From Pogonophryne albipinna (taxonomy: Eukaryota > Chordata > Actinopteri > Perciformes > Artedidraconidae), in the NCBI GenBank assembly GCA_028583405.1, contig CM053249.1, positions 35,850,628 to 35,914,627 on the forward strand: DNA of 64,000 bases, read 5' to 3'. The translations under genes were made by a program, and so were the position numbers. A model generated the notes under the pieces. The model had not been told where the DNA came from and ran no database searches. It saw only the letters and a program-made list of their open reading frames with translations. Positions 21,424 to 35,316 of this stretch are shown piece after piece. How positions within the stretch are numbered: the stretch's first letter is position 1; each line of letters begins with the position of its first letter.

Positions 21424-23082
21424 CAGGGGCGCCGCCAGGGATTTTGGGCCCCATGAAAATATATCACATTGGGCCCCACCACCAGGCACAGGCCACTTTG
21501 TTTATAAATTACGTCGAGGGCCGTACCAAATGGTCTAGCCGTCCGTATACGGCCCGGGGGCCGGAGGTTCCCCACCCCTGCTTTAATATAATAACATTAG
21601 TATTAATATCATAACCAAAATGTCTGTGATTAACATTTTGTTTACAGACTGATCACTCAATGCTTCAAACTGTCCATCATCCTAAATAGACTAAAAGCAG
21701 TTTTTTGTTTTATATAGATAATTGGCTATGTGGGAAAATACTGTGTTTGAAATGTATAATTTCGTTTCGCGTCAGGCCGAACCACGCCCCTTAGCTGTGA
21801 TATAATGAGCATATACCACGGCCTGTCGTGAGCTATTGCTTAATTAGATATTAGCTTTTTGTTATATATATATATATATATATATATTGTATTCCAGTCT
21901 CCCTTCAGATATGTTAAGTGGCATGTCATTCAACACAATGCTGCTCACCTCCTTCAGTTGGGAGAAAAGCTGGTTCAGGTTCAGCATTATGGGGGGACAG
22001 GGCTGCTGAGCCTAAAGATGGATCTGTTGGACCTGGCACCAGGGGGAGGGACAACTGATTTAGTATGAATAGGCGCTAAAAATGTGCCTGCATTTATTAA
22101 AGGTAGGTAGGTAAGAATGGAGAAACCAGCTTGAGTGCGCTAGAATTTGAAAGTACACAACCGAAAAAAATCTGCCCCTTCCTTCAGAGTTCCTCACAGA
22201 GCCCCTTCTCCAACACACACGAACGCGCACCTGACCAATGAGGGCACGAGATAAGCTTGTGCACAGTTGGAAGGCTGACAGGCAGGTAGCCCATCCAGTC
22301 ATTTTTGCCGGGCCAGCTCAGATGATTGGTCGTGCTTTTTACAGCGCCACGGCTTCCACAGATGACATTTTTGTATGTATTTATTGTCAAAGCATTTAAT
22401 ATATTCATTGCTATCGGGATGTTAAGAGCATTCCATGGAATATAACAAAAAGTGTTTCTGAAGTGAATTACCTACCATACCTTTAAATATCAGCTAAAAG
22501 AGCAGTGAAATTAAAGACCTCTGAATTTTCTGTAAAGATATTAACAGTACTTAATGTCAGCTTAGTAAACAAAAAAACATTAGCTAACAGACTAATTTCC
22601 AGCACTCATGGACCACACCCACCTTTTCTTGTGAAAAACTGGGTGACATGCTGTCGCCCTTTAGTCCCTCTCTCTTGTCTTTCTCTCCTTTCTCTTCTTT
22701 TCTTAGAGCCTGACTTTGTTGGTCGTTGAAACATGGTACAACACACGTATGTAGGCTAAGTACTAGCATCCCTCCTCACATGCTTTCACTCTCTGCAAGT
22801 GCCGGTGCCGCACCGCGTTTGGAGGCAGGACCATACCATTACATGTAAATAGAAGTGGGTGTACAGAGGCTTTGGGTAATTAACTTTTAGAAGAAAATAA
22901 GTTAAATGAATCGTAAGTTTAGTGAGTAACTTATCAATATAACGTTCTATTAATGTTAATTATTGAGGATTGATGAAAGGTTACTTACATTTTTTTTCTT
23001 AATGTTCTGAACATTTTGGGGCCCCTGTCAGTCATGGGCCCTTAGAATCGTCCTAACTTTTCACCCCCTTACGGCGCCCCTG
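21424..23082. mobile_element. Non-autonomous hAT element, 1659 bp, inserted in DIRS RNase H
   Basis: Terminal inverted repeats CAGGGGCGCCG...CGGCGCCCCTG are flanked by the perfect 8-bp direct repeat CTCACGAG (21416-21423 and 23083-23090). The interior has GGGCCCC-rich subterminal sequence, a TA microsatellite, and near 21537-21583 a separate hAT-like end (GGTTCCCCACCCCTGC, inverted). No transposase was recognised. It is younger than the DIRS element it disrupts. Confidence 0.92.
21862..21888. repeat. TA microsatellite
   Basis: About 13 TA dinucleotides inside the hAT element. Confidence 0.9.
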
Positions 23083-23090
23083 CTCACGAG

Positions 23091-24551
23091 GACATGATGT
23101 CCTCTGAGAAAAGGCAGAAAGCGTTTCAGGGTGAGGAACACCGCTAAAAGCTCCAGATAATTTATGTGTGACCGTTGGAGGTCTCTGCTCCAGAGACCCT
23201 TCACAGGTCGACCTTCGTTTATACCCCCCCAGCCCGTCAGACATGCGTCTGTGGTGACCACCTTCCGCGATAGGACAGCACCCATAGGCACGCCCCGTAC
23301 TTGAAAAGTCGGGTGCAGCCAGTGGCGCAGTGCCATTATGCATTTCATAGTGACCATCACTCTCCGCTCGCCATGACGCACGGGGTCCAGTCTGAGGGCA
23401 GCTACCCAGCGCTGAAACTCCCTCATGTGTAAGCGTCCCAGTCGTACCACCAGTAACCGCAGACATGATCTGAAGAAAACATATTTGCGTGGCTGGAAAT
23501 GAGCGAGGCAAGCACTGAAGGCTTTCACTCTCTCTGCTGACAGGCGGGCTGTAAAGGGCACCAAATTCAGGCGTAGGCCCAGGAAAAGTACAGTCTGGGC
23601 TGGGGACAACATGCTCTTTTCTGTGTTTATTACGAAACCCAGGTCGAGCAGGTGTTTTACGAGGACATTCGTCTGCGTAATAGCCTCTTGCTCCGACTGT
23701 GCGAGAAGGAGCCAATCGTCCAGATAAGTTGCCAGGCGAATACCCTGTTGTCTTAACGGGGCTATCGCGGCTTCCGTACACTGTACAAACACTCGTGGGC
23801 TGAGAGACAGACCGAAGGTAAGTACTCTGTACTCGTAACAGACACCCTGAAAGGCGAACCTCAGATATTTCCTGTGTGGATAATATACTGGGATGTGGAA
23901 ATACGCGTCTTTCAGGTCGACTGATGTGAACCAATCGTTTTGGCGCACGAGACGCAACAGAGATGTGTGAGTGAGCATTCTGAATTTGTATCTTTTGAGA
24001 TATTTGTTCAGAGCCCTCAAATCTAGTATAGGCCGAATCCCGTTCCCTCCCCGTTTGGGAACGAGGAAATAGTTGGAATAAAAGTCGCTCTGACTCTGTT
24101 CGGAGGGTATTATAGATATAGCCTTCTTGTCTAGTAGCGAGAGAATCTCTTGCTCCAGAATATGGGCCGACTCTCCCCGGGCTTGCGAATGTAGAATGCC
24201 CGAAAAGTGAGGGGGGGTGACAGCGAATTGGAGTCTGTAACCCCGTGCTATTGTCTTGAAAACCAAAGCAGAATCTGTGAGCATCCTCCACTTTTCGCTT
24301 CTCAAAGCGAGTGGAGATGTCACATCCCTGTCGTCTGCCCTCTGTGTCTTTATTTGTTGTGTTATGGGGCCCTCTAGTGTCTGAACACGGTGGTACCCCA
24401 GGTTGACAACCCCGGTCGACACTGCGCATGCGCGTGGCGGTGATGCCTTCACAGCCCCGTCCATCGTCCGCCTTCTGAGAGAGGTAGCAGCCACTCTTAG
24501 AAGGGGGGTAGACGTCAGACTGTTTATTGTTTTTATTGTTTTTCTTTTCAT
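23091..24551 (-). pseudogene. DIRS reverse transcriptase/RNase H, 5' part
   Basis: Reverse transcriptase of the DIRS type. Visible are the finger/palm motifs IRPILDLRALNKYLK and SVDLKDAYFHIPV (first catalytic Asp), LTFGLSLSPRVF, and the active-site box YLDDWLL, in which YLDD supplies two Asp. RNase H begins with TTDACLTGWGG and the Glu motif NYLELLAVFLTL. The frame is then broken by the hAT element, in the segment just before RTDN. The first Met (24551) lies well upstream of the RT core in a Lys/Asn-rich stretch; a TAA just before it and a TGA at 24858 separate this frame from gag, which is in the same phase. Apart from the insertion this part is open. Confidence 0.92.
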
Positions 24552-24857
24552 TTTTTTTTACTGCGCCCTTGGCTTTAAGCCTGGAAACGACAGTGGAAAA
24601 TGATTTATTAAGAAACAGTAGTGATGACATGTGTTTGTGTGACTTAAACGAGCAGCGGAGCTTGCTGTCTTTGATGTTAAGTCCATTTCCCTCATGGCGC
24701 GAACTTGAGGATGACGTTCTGACATCACTCGAGGCGGCGGGAAGATGGGGGCATGGTTGCACCCCGAAAACACATGAGCATCTAACACTGGAACGTGTTC
24801 TGGAGCTGGAGAACAGGGAACTTCCAGCTCTTTTATCGAGTAGAGGAGAGGAGGCTG

Positions 24858-25679
24858 TCAGGCCGCCCTTTTCTTCTTCCTCGTCTGGTGGCTGAAAGTC
24901 TGGACCGGCTGTGCCTGAGCGGCTGCTGCCGGAACCGGAGACTTTCTTGGCCAGCTCGTCTTCGCCTCGTGTCTGGGCTGGAGAACCGGGGCGGACTGTG
25001 GCCCCTGCTGTTTCGGGATCTTGAAACGGGCAGGACGTGAGGCAGCCTGAGCGAAGGACTGCCGCGGGGCCGTTGAAGGCGGTGACTGGACCCTTCGGGG
25101 AAGACAAAGCTGGAGAGCCTCATCCTCCTTCTTTTTGGATTCACACCGCTGCTGCATCGAAGCTAGAGCGGAGCCAAATATGCCCTCGGGAACAATAGGC
25201 ATGTCCAAGACGTCCTCTTTTTCCCGGTCTGGAAGGTTCGTCAGGGTAAGCCATCTGGCTCTCTCCTGTACCACCATTATCCCCAGTGCTTTGCCCGTGG
25301 CTTGGACTGCACAGCGCTGCACACGGAGGCAAATGTCCGTGATCGCTGCGATTTCGTCCCACACGGCAGGCTCAGGTTTGATCGTCATGTCCTCGGAAAG
25401 CTCCGCCTGGTAGGCGGTCAGCAGCGAGGAGACGTTGAGCGCCCTGGCGGACAAAGCTGCGGCTTTATAGGCTCGTTCGGTCATTGCTGACTGGAAGCGG
25501 TCTGCCTTTGCCGGTAGCGTGGGGTTCCTGCTCGGTGCCGAAGCCAGCCGCGGTTGGAGGGGGGCTGCCACCAGCGGCTCCATGGGCGGCATGCGGAGCA
25601 GGCAGAGCTTCTCCATGCCGTCACAGTCCAAAGAGGAGGCACCCTGGATGCTTCTGTTTGCGTACGCGTTGAGGCGCAT
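24858..25679 (-). CDS. DIRS gag-like protein
   Basis: A 273-codon frame starts at ATG 25679, whose first codons (MRLNAYANR) are part of the terminal repeat also seen at 19448-19470, which supports the start. The protein has a helical central region (SAMTERAYKAAALSARALNV, AVQATGKALGIMVVQERARW), then a Pro/Gln/Ser-rich basic tail ending KKKRAA. It occupies the gag position of DIRS elements and probably packages the RNA. The frame is intact, but the LTR at 25680-26151 now separates its ATG from the 5' terminal repeat, removing the native leader. It is in the same phase as the RT frame downstream. Assignment rests mainly on position. Confidence 0.7.
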   Translation of the reverse strand: MRLNAYANRSIQGASSLDCDGMEKLCLLRMPPMEPLVAAPLQPRLASAPSRNPTLPAKADRFQSAMTERAYKAAALSARALNVSSLLTAYQAELSEDMTIKPEPAVWDEIAAITDICLRVQRCAVQATGKALGIMVVQERARWLTLTNLPDREKEDVLDMPIVPEGIFGSALASMQQRCESKKKEDEALQLCLPRRVQSPPSTAPRQSFAQAASRPARFKIPKQQGPQSAPVLQPRHEAKTSWPRKSPVPAAAAQAQPVQTFSHQTRKKKRAA

Positions 25680-26151
25680 TGTAGTGAAATGTTTTATCTT
25701 GCCGTATATGCTTAAACCAAATGCTTCTCATAACATTGTCTAAAACACCTATATCATTTCCTGAGATGTGCTGTTTTATTCTCATACTCTAATGTGGGTT
25801 TTTATTCCCAAGCGCTTCAAGGCCACAGAGCTGATTGTTAGACTAGGTTGAGACTCATACAATGTCACACAAGAACTCAAGGACAGGTGTCTAATAACAA
25901 TGAGACCGTGTGAAGACAGATTTCTGAACTTCCCGCCCTTTCCTGTATATAAGCTTTTCTATTATATTGTACTGCGCACACTCCTGCAGACTATCCTATA
26001 CTCTGTGAGACCTGTGACTTTGTATTGCGTTTTTTGTATTTGAAGCTTCAAATAAATAACCAGAAAGACAACTCTGTCTGTTTCACCATTTATTTGTTTA
26101 ACCACTCTGACTTGTACTCTCCACAGTATTGAGTCTCAGATTTCCATAACA
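25680..26151. mobile_element. Solo LTR, 472 bp, with 4-bp target duplication
   Basis: It runs TGTAGTGAAATG...CCATAACA (TG...CA ends) and is flanked by GCAT on both sides (25676-25679 and 26152-26155). Read on the + strand it has a TATA-like TATATAAG (25946-25953) and an AATAAA signal (26050-26055), as expected of an LTR promoter and terminator. No internal retroelement remains, so it arose by LTR-LTR recombination. It lies between the DIRS terminal repeat and the gag start codon. The TTTCCTGTATATAAG texture does not let me choose between Gypsy and retrovirus-like. Confidence 0.8.
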
Positions 26152-26155
26152 GCAT

Positions 26156-26197
26156 CCCATAGTGAGACATCGAACGGAGTGTTATGAATGAGAACTA
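26156..26197 (-). repeat. DIRS terminal repeat (5' end of element)
   Basis: CCCATAGTGAGACATCGAAC...GAGAACTA is the exact reverse complement of 19681-19722 in the internal complementary region. Before the LTR inserted it joined directly to the gag ATG. Confidence 0.9.
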
Positions 26198-26728
26198 GGG
26201 CTGTCAAACGATTACAAATTTTAATCAGATTAATCACAGCTTAAAAAATTATTAATCATAATTAATCACCATTCGAACTATGTCCAAAATATGCCATTTC
26301 TTTATGTATATTGTTGTGGGAATGGAAAGATAAATGAAAGAAGGCGGGTTTATCCATTTAACATACAGAATGTATGTATGTTTATTATAACCAATCCATT
26401 AATACAGCATGGAATTGTGGACAAAATCGTATCCAACGATAACAAAATATTCTAAGTCTTGGGTCTGAGAGTCTAAATCTCATCAAATGGTGGTCCGTGG
26501 CTCAAATGCAGAACAAATAATGGACCTTGATATGAAAAGGGTTGAAAACCACTGCTCTAAACAAAATAGGATGGTGTTGTTAAGAACATTCTTTCTTTAA
26601 CACACTTACTGGCCAACTTAGACAATAGTCATTTCTCTTATTTGAATGAAACCTCTTTTTTTTTTAATATCAAACCAAAAGAACATGGCCAACACAACGT
26701 GGCCTACACAATTACATGGCCCTCTTCT

Positions 26729-28934
<2,206 letters not shown>

Positions 28935-29559
28935 CCTGTTGTTCTAGCTCCATGTTGTTTACATGCATCCGCCCCGCTGGAAGACTAGAGCGACGTCTAG
29001 TGTGTTCATGGGATGTATGGGGCGGGCCATTCTGCGCATGCGTTAAATGCGTTAAATATTTTAACGCAATTAATTCAAAAAATGAATTACCGCCGTTAAC
29101 GCGATAATTTTGACGGCATTAAATAAAACAGAAAAGATAGTGCAACTAAATACACAACATATTTTAAAAATAGTGAAATAGTGCAATAAGAGTCTATATA
29201 CAAGTGATTGGAATATGATATATTAGATAAATAAGTTGTAAGTTGCAGCCAAATGAATGTTATGGATGTTCTTTCAACAGTTCAGGTGTTTAGCAGTGTT
29301 ATGGCCTGCGGGATGAAACTGTCCCTGAGTCTGGTGGTTTTAGTCCTGATGCTGCGGTAACGCCTGCCAGACGGCAGCAGACAGAACAGTTTGTGCCTGG
29401 GGGTGATGGGGGTCTTTTATAATCCTGAGGGCTTTCTTCCTGAGCCGCTGGGAGTATAGATCCTCCATGGATGGCAGCTCCGTCCTGGTGATGTGCTGTG
29501 CAGTTTCCACCACCCTCTGTACGGGCGGTGCAGCTGCCGTACCAGGCCGTGATGCAGCC

Positions 29560-29955
29560 AGTCAGGATCCTCTCTATGGTGCACCTGTAGTAGGTCAGGA
29601 TCCTCTCTATGGTGCACGTGTAGAAGGTCAGGATCCTCTCTATGGTGCACCTGTAGAAGGTCAGGATCCTCTCTATGGTGCACCTGTAGAAGGTCAGGAT
29701 CCTTTCTATGGTGCACCTGTAGAAGGTCAGGATACTCTCTATGGTGCACCTGTAGAAGGTCAGGATGCTCTCTATGGTGCACCTGTAGAAGGTCAGGATC
29801 CTCTCTATGGTGCACCTGTAGAAGGTCAGGATGCTCTCTATGGTGCACCTGTAGAAGGTCAGGATGCTCTCTATGGTGCACCTGTAGAAGGTCAGGATCC
29901 TCTCTATGGTGCACCTGTAGAAGGTCAGGATGCTCTCTATGGTGCACCTGTATAA
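29560..29955. repeat. 33-bp minisatellite inside Rex1, about 12 units
   Basis: The unit GAAGGTCAGGATCCTCTCTA plus 13 more bases (TGGTGCACCTGTA) repeats with exact 33-bp spacing. Units vary mainly at GGATCC/GGATGC/GGATAC. The period is a multiple of three, so frames stay open on both strands across the array. There are no unique spacers, so it is not a CRISPR. Confidence 0.95.
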
Positions 29956-30046
29956 GTTGCAGAGTATCCTGGAATCCATGTTGAACCTCCTCAGCCTGCG
30001 GAGGAAGAAGAGCCGCTGTCGAGCTGTTTTGGTGATGGTGGTGGTG

Positions 30047-30175
30047 TGAAGAGTCCATGTCAGGTCCTCAGTGAAGAGTCCATGTCAGGTCCTCAGTGAT
30101 GAGTCCATGTCAGGTCCTCAGTGAAGAGTCCATGTCAGGTCCTCAGTGATGAGTCCATGTCAGTTCCTCAGTGAT
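30047..30175. repeat. 25-bp minisatellite inside Rex1, about 5 units
   Basis: GAGTCCATGTCAGGTCCTCA followed by GTGAA or GTGAT repeats at 25-bp spacing. The last unit has GTCAGTTCCTCAGTGATG and joins the Rex1 coding sequence. Confidence 0.9.
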
Positions 30176-30640
30176 GTGGACACTGAGGAACCTGAAGCCG
30201 CTGACTCTCTCCACCGTAGTCCCATTGATGGCGATGGGGGCGTGTCCCTCTCCCTGCTGCTTCCTGTAATCCACAATCAGCTCATTGGTTTTGCTGACGT
30301 TGAGATGGAGGTTGTTATCCTGGCACCAAGATGTCAGGTCTTCGACCTCCTCTCTGTACGCCGTCTCGTCGCCGTCTGTGATCTGGCCGATGACAGTCGT
30401 GTCGTCAGCAAACTTCACGATGGTGTTGGAGCTGTTTGTGGCCACGCAGTCGTGAGTGAACAGGGAGTAGAGGAGAGGGCTGAGCACGCAGCCTTGAGGG
30501 GCTCCGGTGTTGAGGATGTGATGTTTCCCACCCGCAATGCCTGGGGTCTGCCCGTCCCTACAATAGGGAACAGAGGCCATGTCAATATAGATATACTTCA
30601 AATGTGATACATTGTATTTAATACATATTCTGCCCAAACC

Positions 30641-32585
30641 CTGTATACGTCTTAAGGTACACCTTCCTGTAAAGAACTATATGACATCTGCAAAAAAACA
30701 CTCTGGAATTAAAATGTCTCAGAAATGTTCAGGTTAATTTACAAACGTGCAGAACAGATAACGAAAGTAATTAGTAAACAATTAAATAAATCTAGCAACT
30801 ATCATCATCATTGTAATATATTGTCATATTACCCTGTTGGTTTTAGATAAAAATAAAAATAAAAGGGCACATTAACACATTGAAATAAGGGAAGTGAAAC
30901 GTAGTCTCAGAATGAGGTGGTGGGCCGTACACAGCGGAGTCTACAGTGTTGAATATTGATAAAGTGTGTGACAGTGTGTCAGTGTGTGATAGTGTTTGTA
31001 CCTTCTCCTGATGTTGTGATCAGTTGGAACATCGCTCCATGTAACAGGCCTCATCCTCCACACTCCGCTCTCCACCTCTTCCTCTCGCTCTGTCATCAGC
31101 CTTCTCCTCCCACTTTGTTTATGTATAATTCATTATTTTTGCTAAGCATATAGGCCCTGAATGCATCTCAGGAGCCAGGCCCTTCAGATGCTGCGCCGCT
31201 CAGCCCGCTCTTTAGCTCGGTGTGCTTTCCTCTCACTTCAAATGTTGCTTTTCAGTCTCAAATTTGATGTCAATGAAAAAAAAAGAAAAGCAGGAAGCTA
31301 AAACGGACGGTGTGCGTCGACAACAGCCAGCAACAACAACCCCCCCCCCCCCACACACCTCCTACTTCTTCGCCTTCCTCTTCTTCTATTATCTTGTTTC
31401 TCTAAAAGGCTGTATTTGTTTGTTCTCCTTTTGTTTTGCTCTGGAGACACTCCCCCCCCCCTCCTGCCCCCCTTCCCTTTCTCTCCCTGTTCTGCCTTAT
31501 GGTCCCTCCCTCCCTCCCTTTCTTTTTGTTTTCCTCTACTCAGGGGCTCGTGGGCCAACAGCTCATAATCATTTCAAAGGTCCTTTAAATATATAATAAG
31601 AGTTCTGCATTGTGATAAACAACATGTCACAGGCAGAGCATCAGAATGGCTTCCTGGGCACCTTCACACTCACACACTAAGTTAGCTGTGTGTGACCTGA
31701 AGTCTCACACACTGCTGTTCCACTGAGTCTGGATGCAGAGGTGAAGAGTGTGCACTCTGGTGTGTAATATGTGAGACAAACTAAAGGAGCAGAATGAGAC
31801 GACAATGTTTCATACAAAATCCTATATTTATTAATACTTATTCATTAACAAGATTATATGTATGATACATTGTTAATATTCTGAACTTCCACAATAAATG
31901 CATTTATTTTGTTACCACTCAGCTGTTTTATAAAAGACACAAGAGTTTCCCTTTCTCCTGTTTTGTCAAAAATGATGGGAAACAAAGGGAAAAAAGTAAG
32001 AGTGGGCAATAAGCCAGAGTATTTTAACACACCCAAGGTCTGCCCAACTTATCGCAAAGATAAAGCAAAAACACACTGTATAGCATATAAAGCCACGGGT
32101 ACCCTGAAAATAATTGCAATGCATTTATTTTATTTCAAATGGGGTGTTGCAGACATCCATAAGCTGACAGATCTGTTTCCTGCTTTGACTGCAACCTATC
32201 CTTCGTGCTGTGATTGTGAAAACGTACTGTTTCTGCATATTAGGGATTCTTTACAACATTACAGGTGGGCTTAGTTTCATGTTCAGCTCCAAAAAACTAG
32301 AAGATAGTCTGGTGGAAGGATTCATATTTAACTTGTTTGGTGTTTTACTGCTTGTGTATCTTGTTATCCTTTCTGACCTATCCTTAGGGAGGGAAATACT
32401 TTTCTAATATTTCCAATTGCTCTAATGACATTGGCTGCCTTTAAATGATTTTTCCCAGTCAGAAACAAAATTACTCAGATTATTCTGACACCACATGAAT
32501 GCAGCATTAATGCATTTTCTCACAGTGTTAATGGAGGTTAAACATCATTTGTGTATCTGCCCTGTGTTTTCTATATATACAGATG
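30641..32585. other. No gene seen; includes C/T-rich tracts
   Basis: Unique non-coding sequence. C runs at about 31341-31352 and 31451-31460 lie within a pyrimidine-rich tract to about 31545, which could form triplex DNA. Open frames here are explained by low complexity. Confidence 0.45.
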
Positions 32586-32589
32586 TAGC

Positions 32590-32790
32590 ACCTCATTTCA
32601 GACAGTTTGAAACGCGAGGGCCGTGATTGGTACGTGATCTGCCCTCGCTCAATGGAAAACCTCCAGCTTGACTTGAGACCTCCCCCGTGATAAATAAATG
32701 TAATTATTATGAAGTCAGCTGCAATGGATCATTGATCCACCAGGGGGTGCATTGGGGTTCCACACTGCAGCTCATGTGAAATAAAGTCAG
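32590..32790. other. Candidate conserved non-coding element
   Basis: Low-repeat sequence including GTGATAAATAAATGTAATTA and CAATGGATCATTGATCCACC, with homeodomain-like TAATTA and palindromic TGGATCATTGATCCA. There is no coding or transposon signature. Only cross-species alignment could support this. Confidence 0.18.
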
Positions 32791-32927
32791 ATACAGTACG
32801 CTGGATGTACAGCAGAACTTTGTTAAGATCCATATGTCACGGATATCATACTCTGTGCTAAATAAGAGACATGTAATCATTTACAAAACATCACCATGTT
32901 GTTATTTAACAAAATAATGTTGTTTAG

Positions 32928-33640
32928 TCGGAAAAAAAGAACGGGAGGAAATGCAGCCCGGCTCTCGATTTGTAATCCTAATTTAATCATCATCTTCACC
33001 ACGATCATTTATGTTTATGTTCGCCGAATTGACATGAAATCACTGACACATATGAATATACTGTATTCAACTTCATTAAAACGTTATTAATGTGCCTAAA
33101 CTCAGTAATTCAATCAAAATATTTATATTTTAATGGAGCCTCGTCGGCATATCAGGATCCCGACGCGTAGCGGAGTGATCTTGATCTGCATGAAGGGTGT
33201 TATTTCCCCCATAAGGAACAAGTTGCTGCAAATTATCCCGCTTATTACATGGCCACATTCTCAACAAAGTAACGACATGACTCCCGATATTAATTTAAAT
33301 GCTTTTATGGATTTAGAAAATGTTTTTATTGATTTAAAAAATAGTTGTATTGATTTAAATTGACATGCATCCGCTAAGAAAAATAGTCCGTTGTTACAGT
33401 TTTTTAAACAGTCTGAATGAAACGGCAGCTCTCAGCTGTGTATTTACACAACTAATGGCCCATCAACCACAGCTCTCTCCCCCCCCCCCCCCCTGATCTT
33501 TCTTCTCCAGCAGCTAAATTAACTGTAGGTTACTCTGAGTGACAAGCTTACAGTTAGTGACGTAACAACACCATAAAAGCTGGTGGGTTGAAAGCCTCTA
33601 TGGTTGAAAGCAATACGGGAGGTAAAAAGAACTAGAATAA
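32928..33640. repeat. 'Rep-2' block, first direct copy
   Basis: From about 33025 (GAATTGACATGAAATCACTG) to about 33640 it is nearly the same as 34345-34925, including TGGAGCCTCGTCGGCA, GGATCCCGACGCGTAGCGGA and the C run before TGATCTTTCTTCTCC. The first 185 bases also match the reverse complement of 15930-16100. No coding. Confidence 0.85.
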
Positions 33641-34095
33641 TTGTGATTTATTTATTGTGGCTTTTATGTTTTTAGGTATGAAATGTTATATAATTCAGGC
33701 TTATAATTCACTCTTCTCTAAAATCCTTCCAACACACATTGTAAAAAATAGCCTACTGTAAGTTAAGAAATCATTCCAATATGTACATCTTCTGATGTAA
33801 CAACAATAACATTATAAATAGTAACATAGCTGAACATGGTATTGCACATTTAGCTTTGAGTGTTACTGACCTGAGATGTTTTTATTACATGAATTAAGGT
33901 GACTGAGGCTTTTTAACATAGACAGAGCACTACTGAAACATAACATCTGAAACGATGTAACAACATAATACACTTTTTGGGGATGCAGCTTGGGATGTGA
34001 GGAGTGAGGGACACGGCTTAGAATGGGCGTGTCGCCTACTGTCCTGCCAGTGTTGGCAGGACAGGAGAGTGTGTGCACCAGTCTGCCTTGATCTA

Positions 34096-34925
<830 letters not shown>

Positions 34926-35316
34926 ACCAGTTCAATACGCATTATTCTTATTCTTATCATTCTTTATGAGCGCAGAAATAGTCTTAAAATCAGACCTGTT
35001 TTTTAAATGAAATCTGAGGCAGGCAGTTAGCTCTGATCACCTATGATAAATGCGCCACAGAGCTCCCTCTATACAAATCAAACTGTAGACGGTGTGAAAG
35101 TACCTATTGTTTTAAATAATGGTCGGAATGTGACCTGTGAGCCTTCTGAATTACCGTGGGACAGCACGTTCTAAACTAAAATGTTCAATCAATAAAGTAA
35201 CATCTTATCTTATCTTAATAATATCTTCATATTAATAATAATAATAAATCATACAGTATGTGTCCAAAAGGGAGCAGGAGGAAGCAAACCCAAAAATATA
35301 CAAAAAATATACTGCA
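34926..35316. other. No feature recognised
   Basis: AT-rich non-coding sequence, with an ATCTTATCTTATCTTAATAA stretch near 35201. Confidence 0.4.

Larger units (their letters stand above)
19385..26197 (-). mobile_element. DIRS1-like retrotransposon, structurally near complete
   Basis: It has all hallmarks of DIRS1: gag, reverse transcriptase/RNase H and tyrosine recombinase on the minus strand, no LTRs, terminal repeats at both ends, and an internal complementary region beside the recombinase. It is interrupted by a hAT element (21424-23082) and a solo LTR (25680-26151). Without these it is about 4.7 kb. DIRS elements are thought to integrate as DNA circles using the recombinase, so no target duplication is expected. 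At the right end it abuts a hAT at 26196-29120. Confidence 0.92.
29299..30637 (-). pseudogene. Rex1 reverse transcriptase fragment with internal tandem array
   Basis: Upstream block: TGAPQGCVLSPLLYSLF and the catalytic FADD in KFADDTTVIGQI, followed by LTSWCQDNNLHLNVSKT and ELIVDYRK, characteristic of Rex1 (30143-30637). Downstream block: NMDSRILCN-type sequence, the CTIESILTGCITAWYGSCTA motif and EGGGNCTAH. Between them the YRCTIESILTF segment is multiplied about twelve times by a 33-bp array, and another 25-bp array separates the two blocks. The endonuclease and first RT motifs are missing. In normal Rex1 the CTIESILT motif occurs once, so the polymerase cannot be functional. Confidence 0.82.
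29121..30640 (-). mobile_element. Rex1 LINE, 5'-truncated
   Basis: Minus-strand LINE whose 3' tail (rich in TAGTGCAATA-type motifs) lies at 29121-29210 against the hAT end. The coding part extends to about 30637, where the RT palm is cut off. Two minisatellites have grown inside it. Confidence 0.8.

Noticed and set aside
29560..29955. CRISPR-like regular repeats
   Set aside because: The 33-bp units are directly adjacent with no unique spacers, no cas genes are nearby, and the sequence is a multiplied Rex1 segment in a vertebrate genome.
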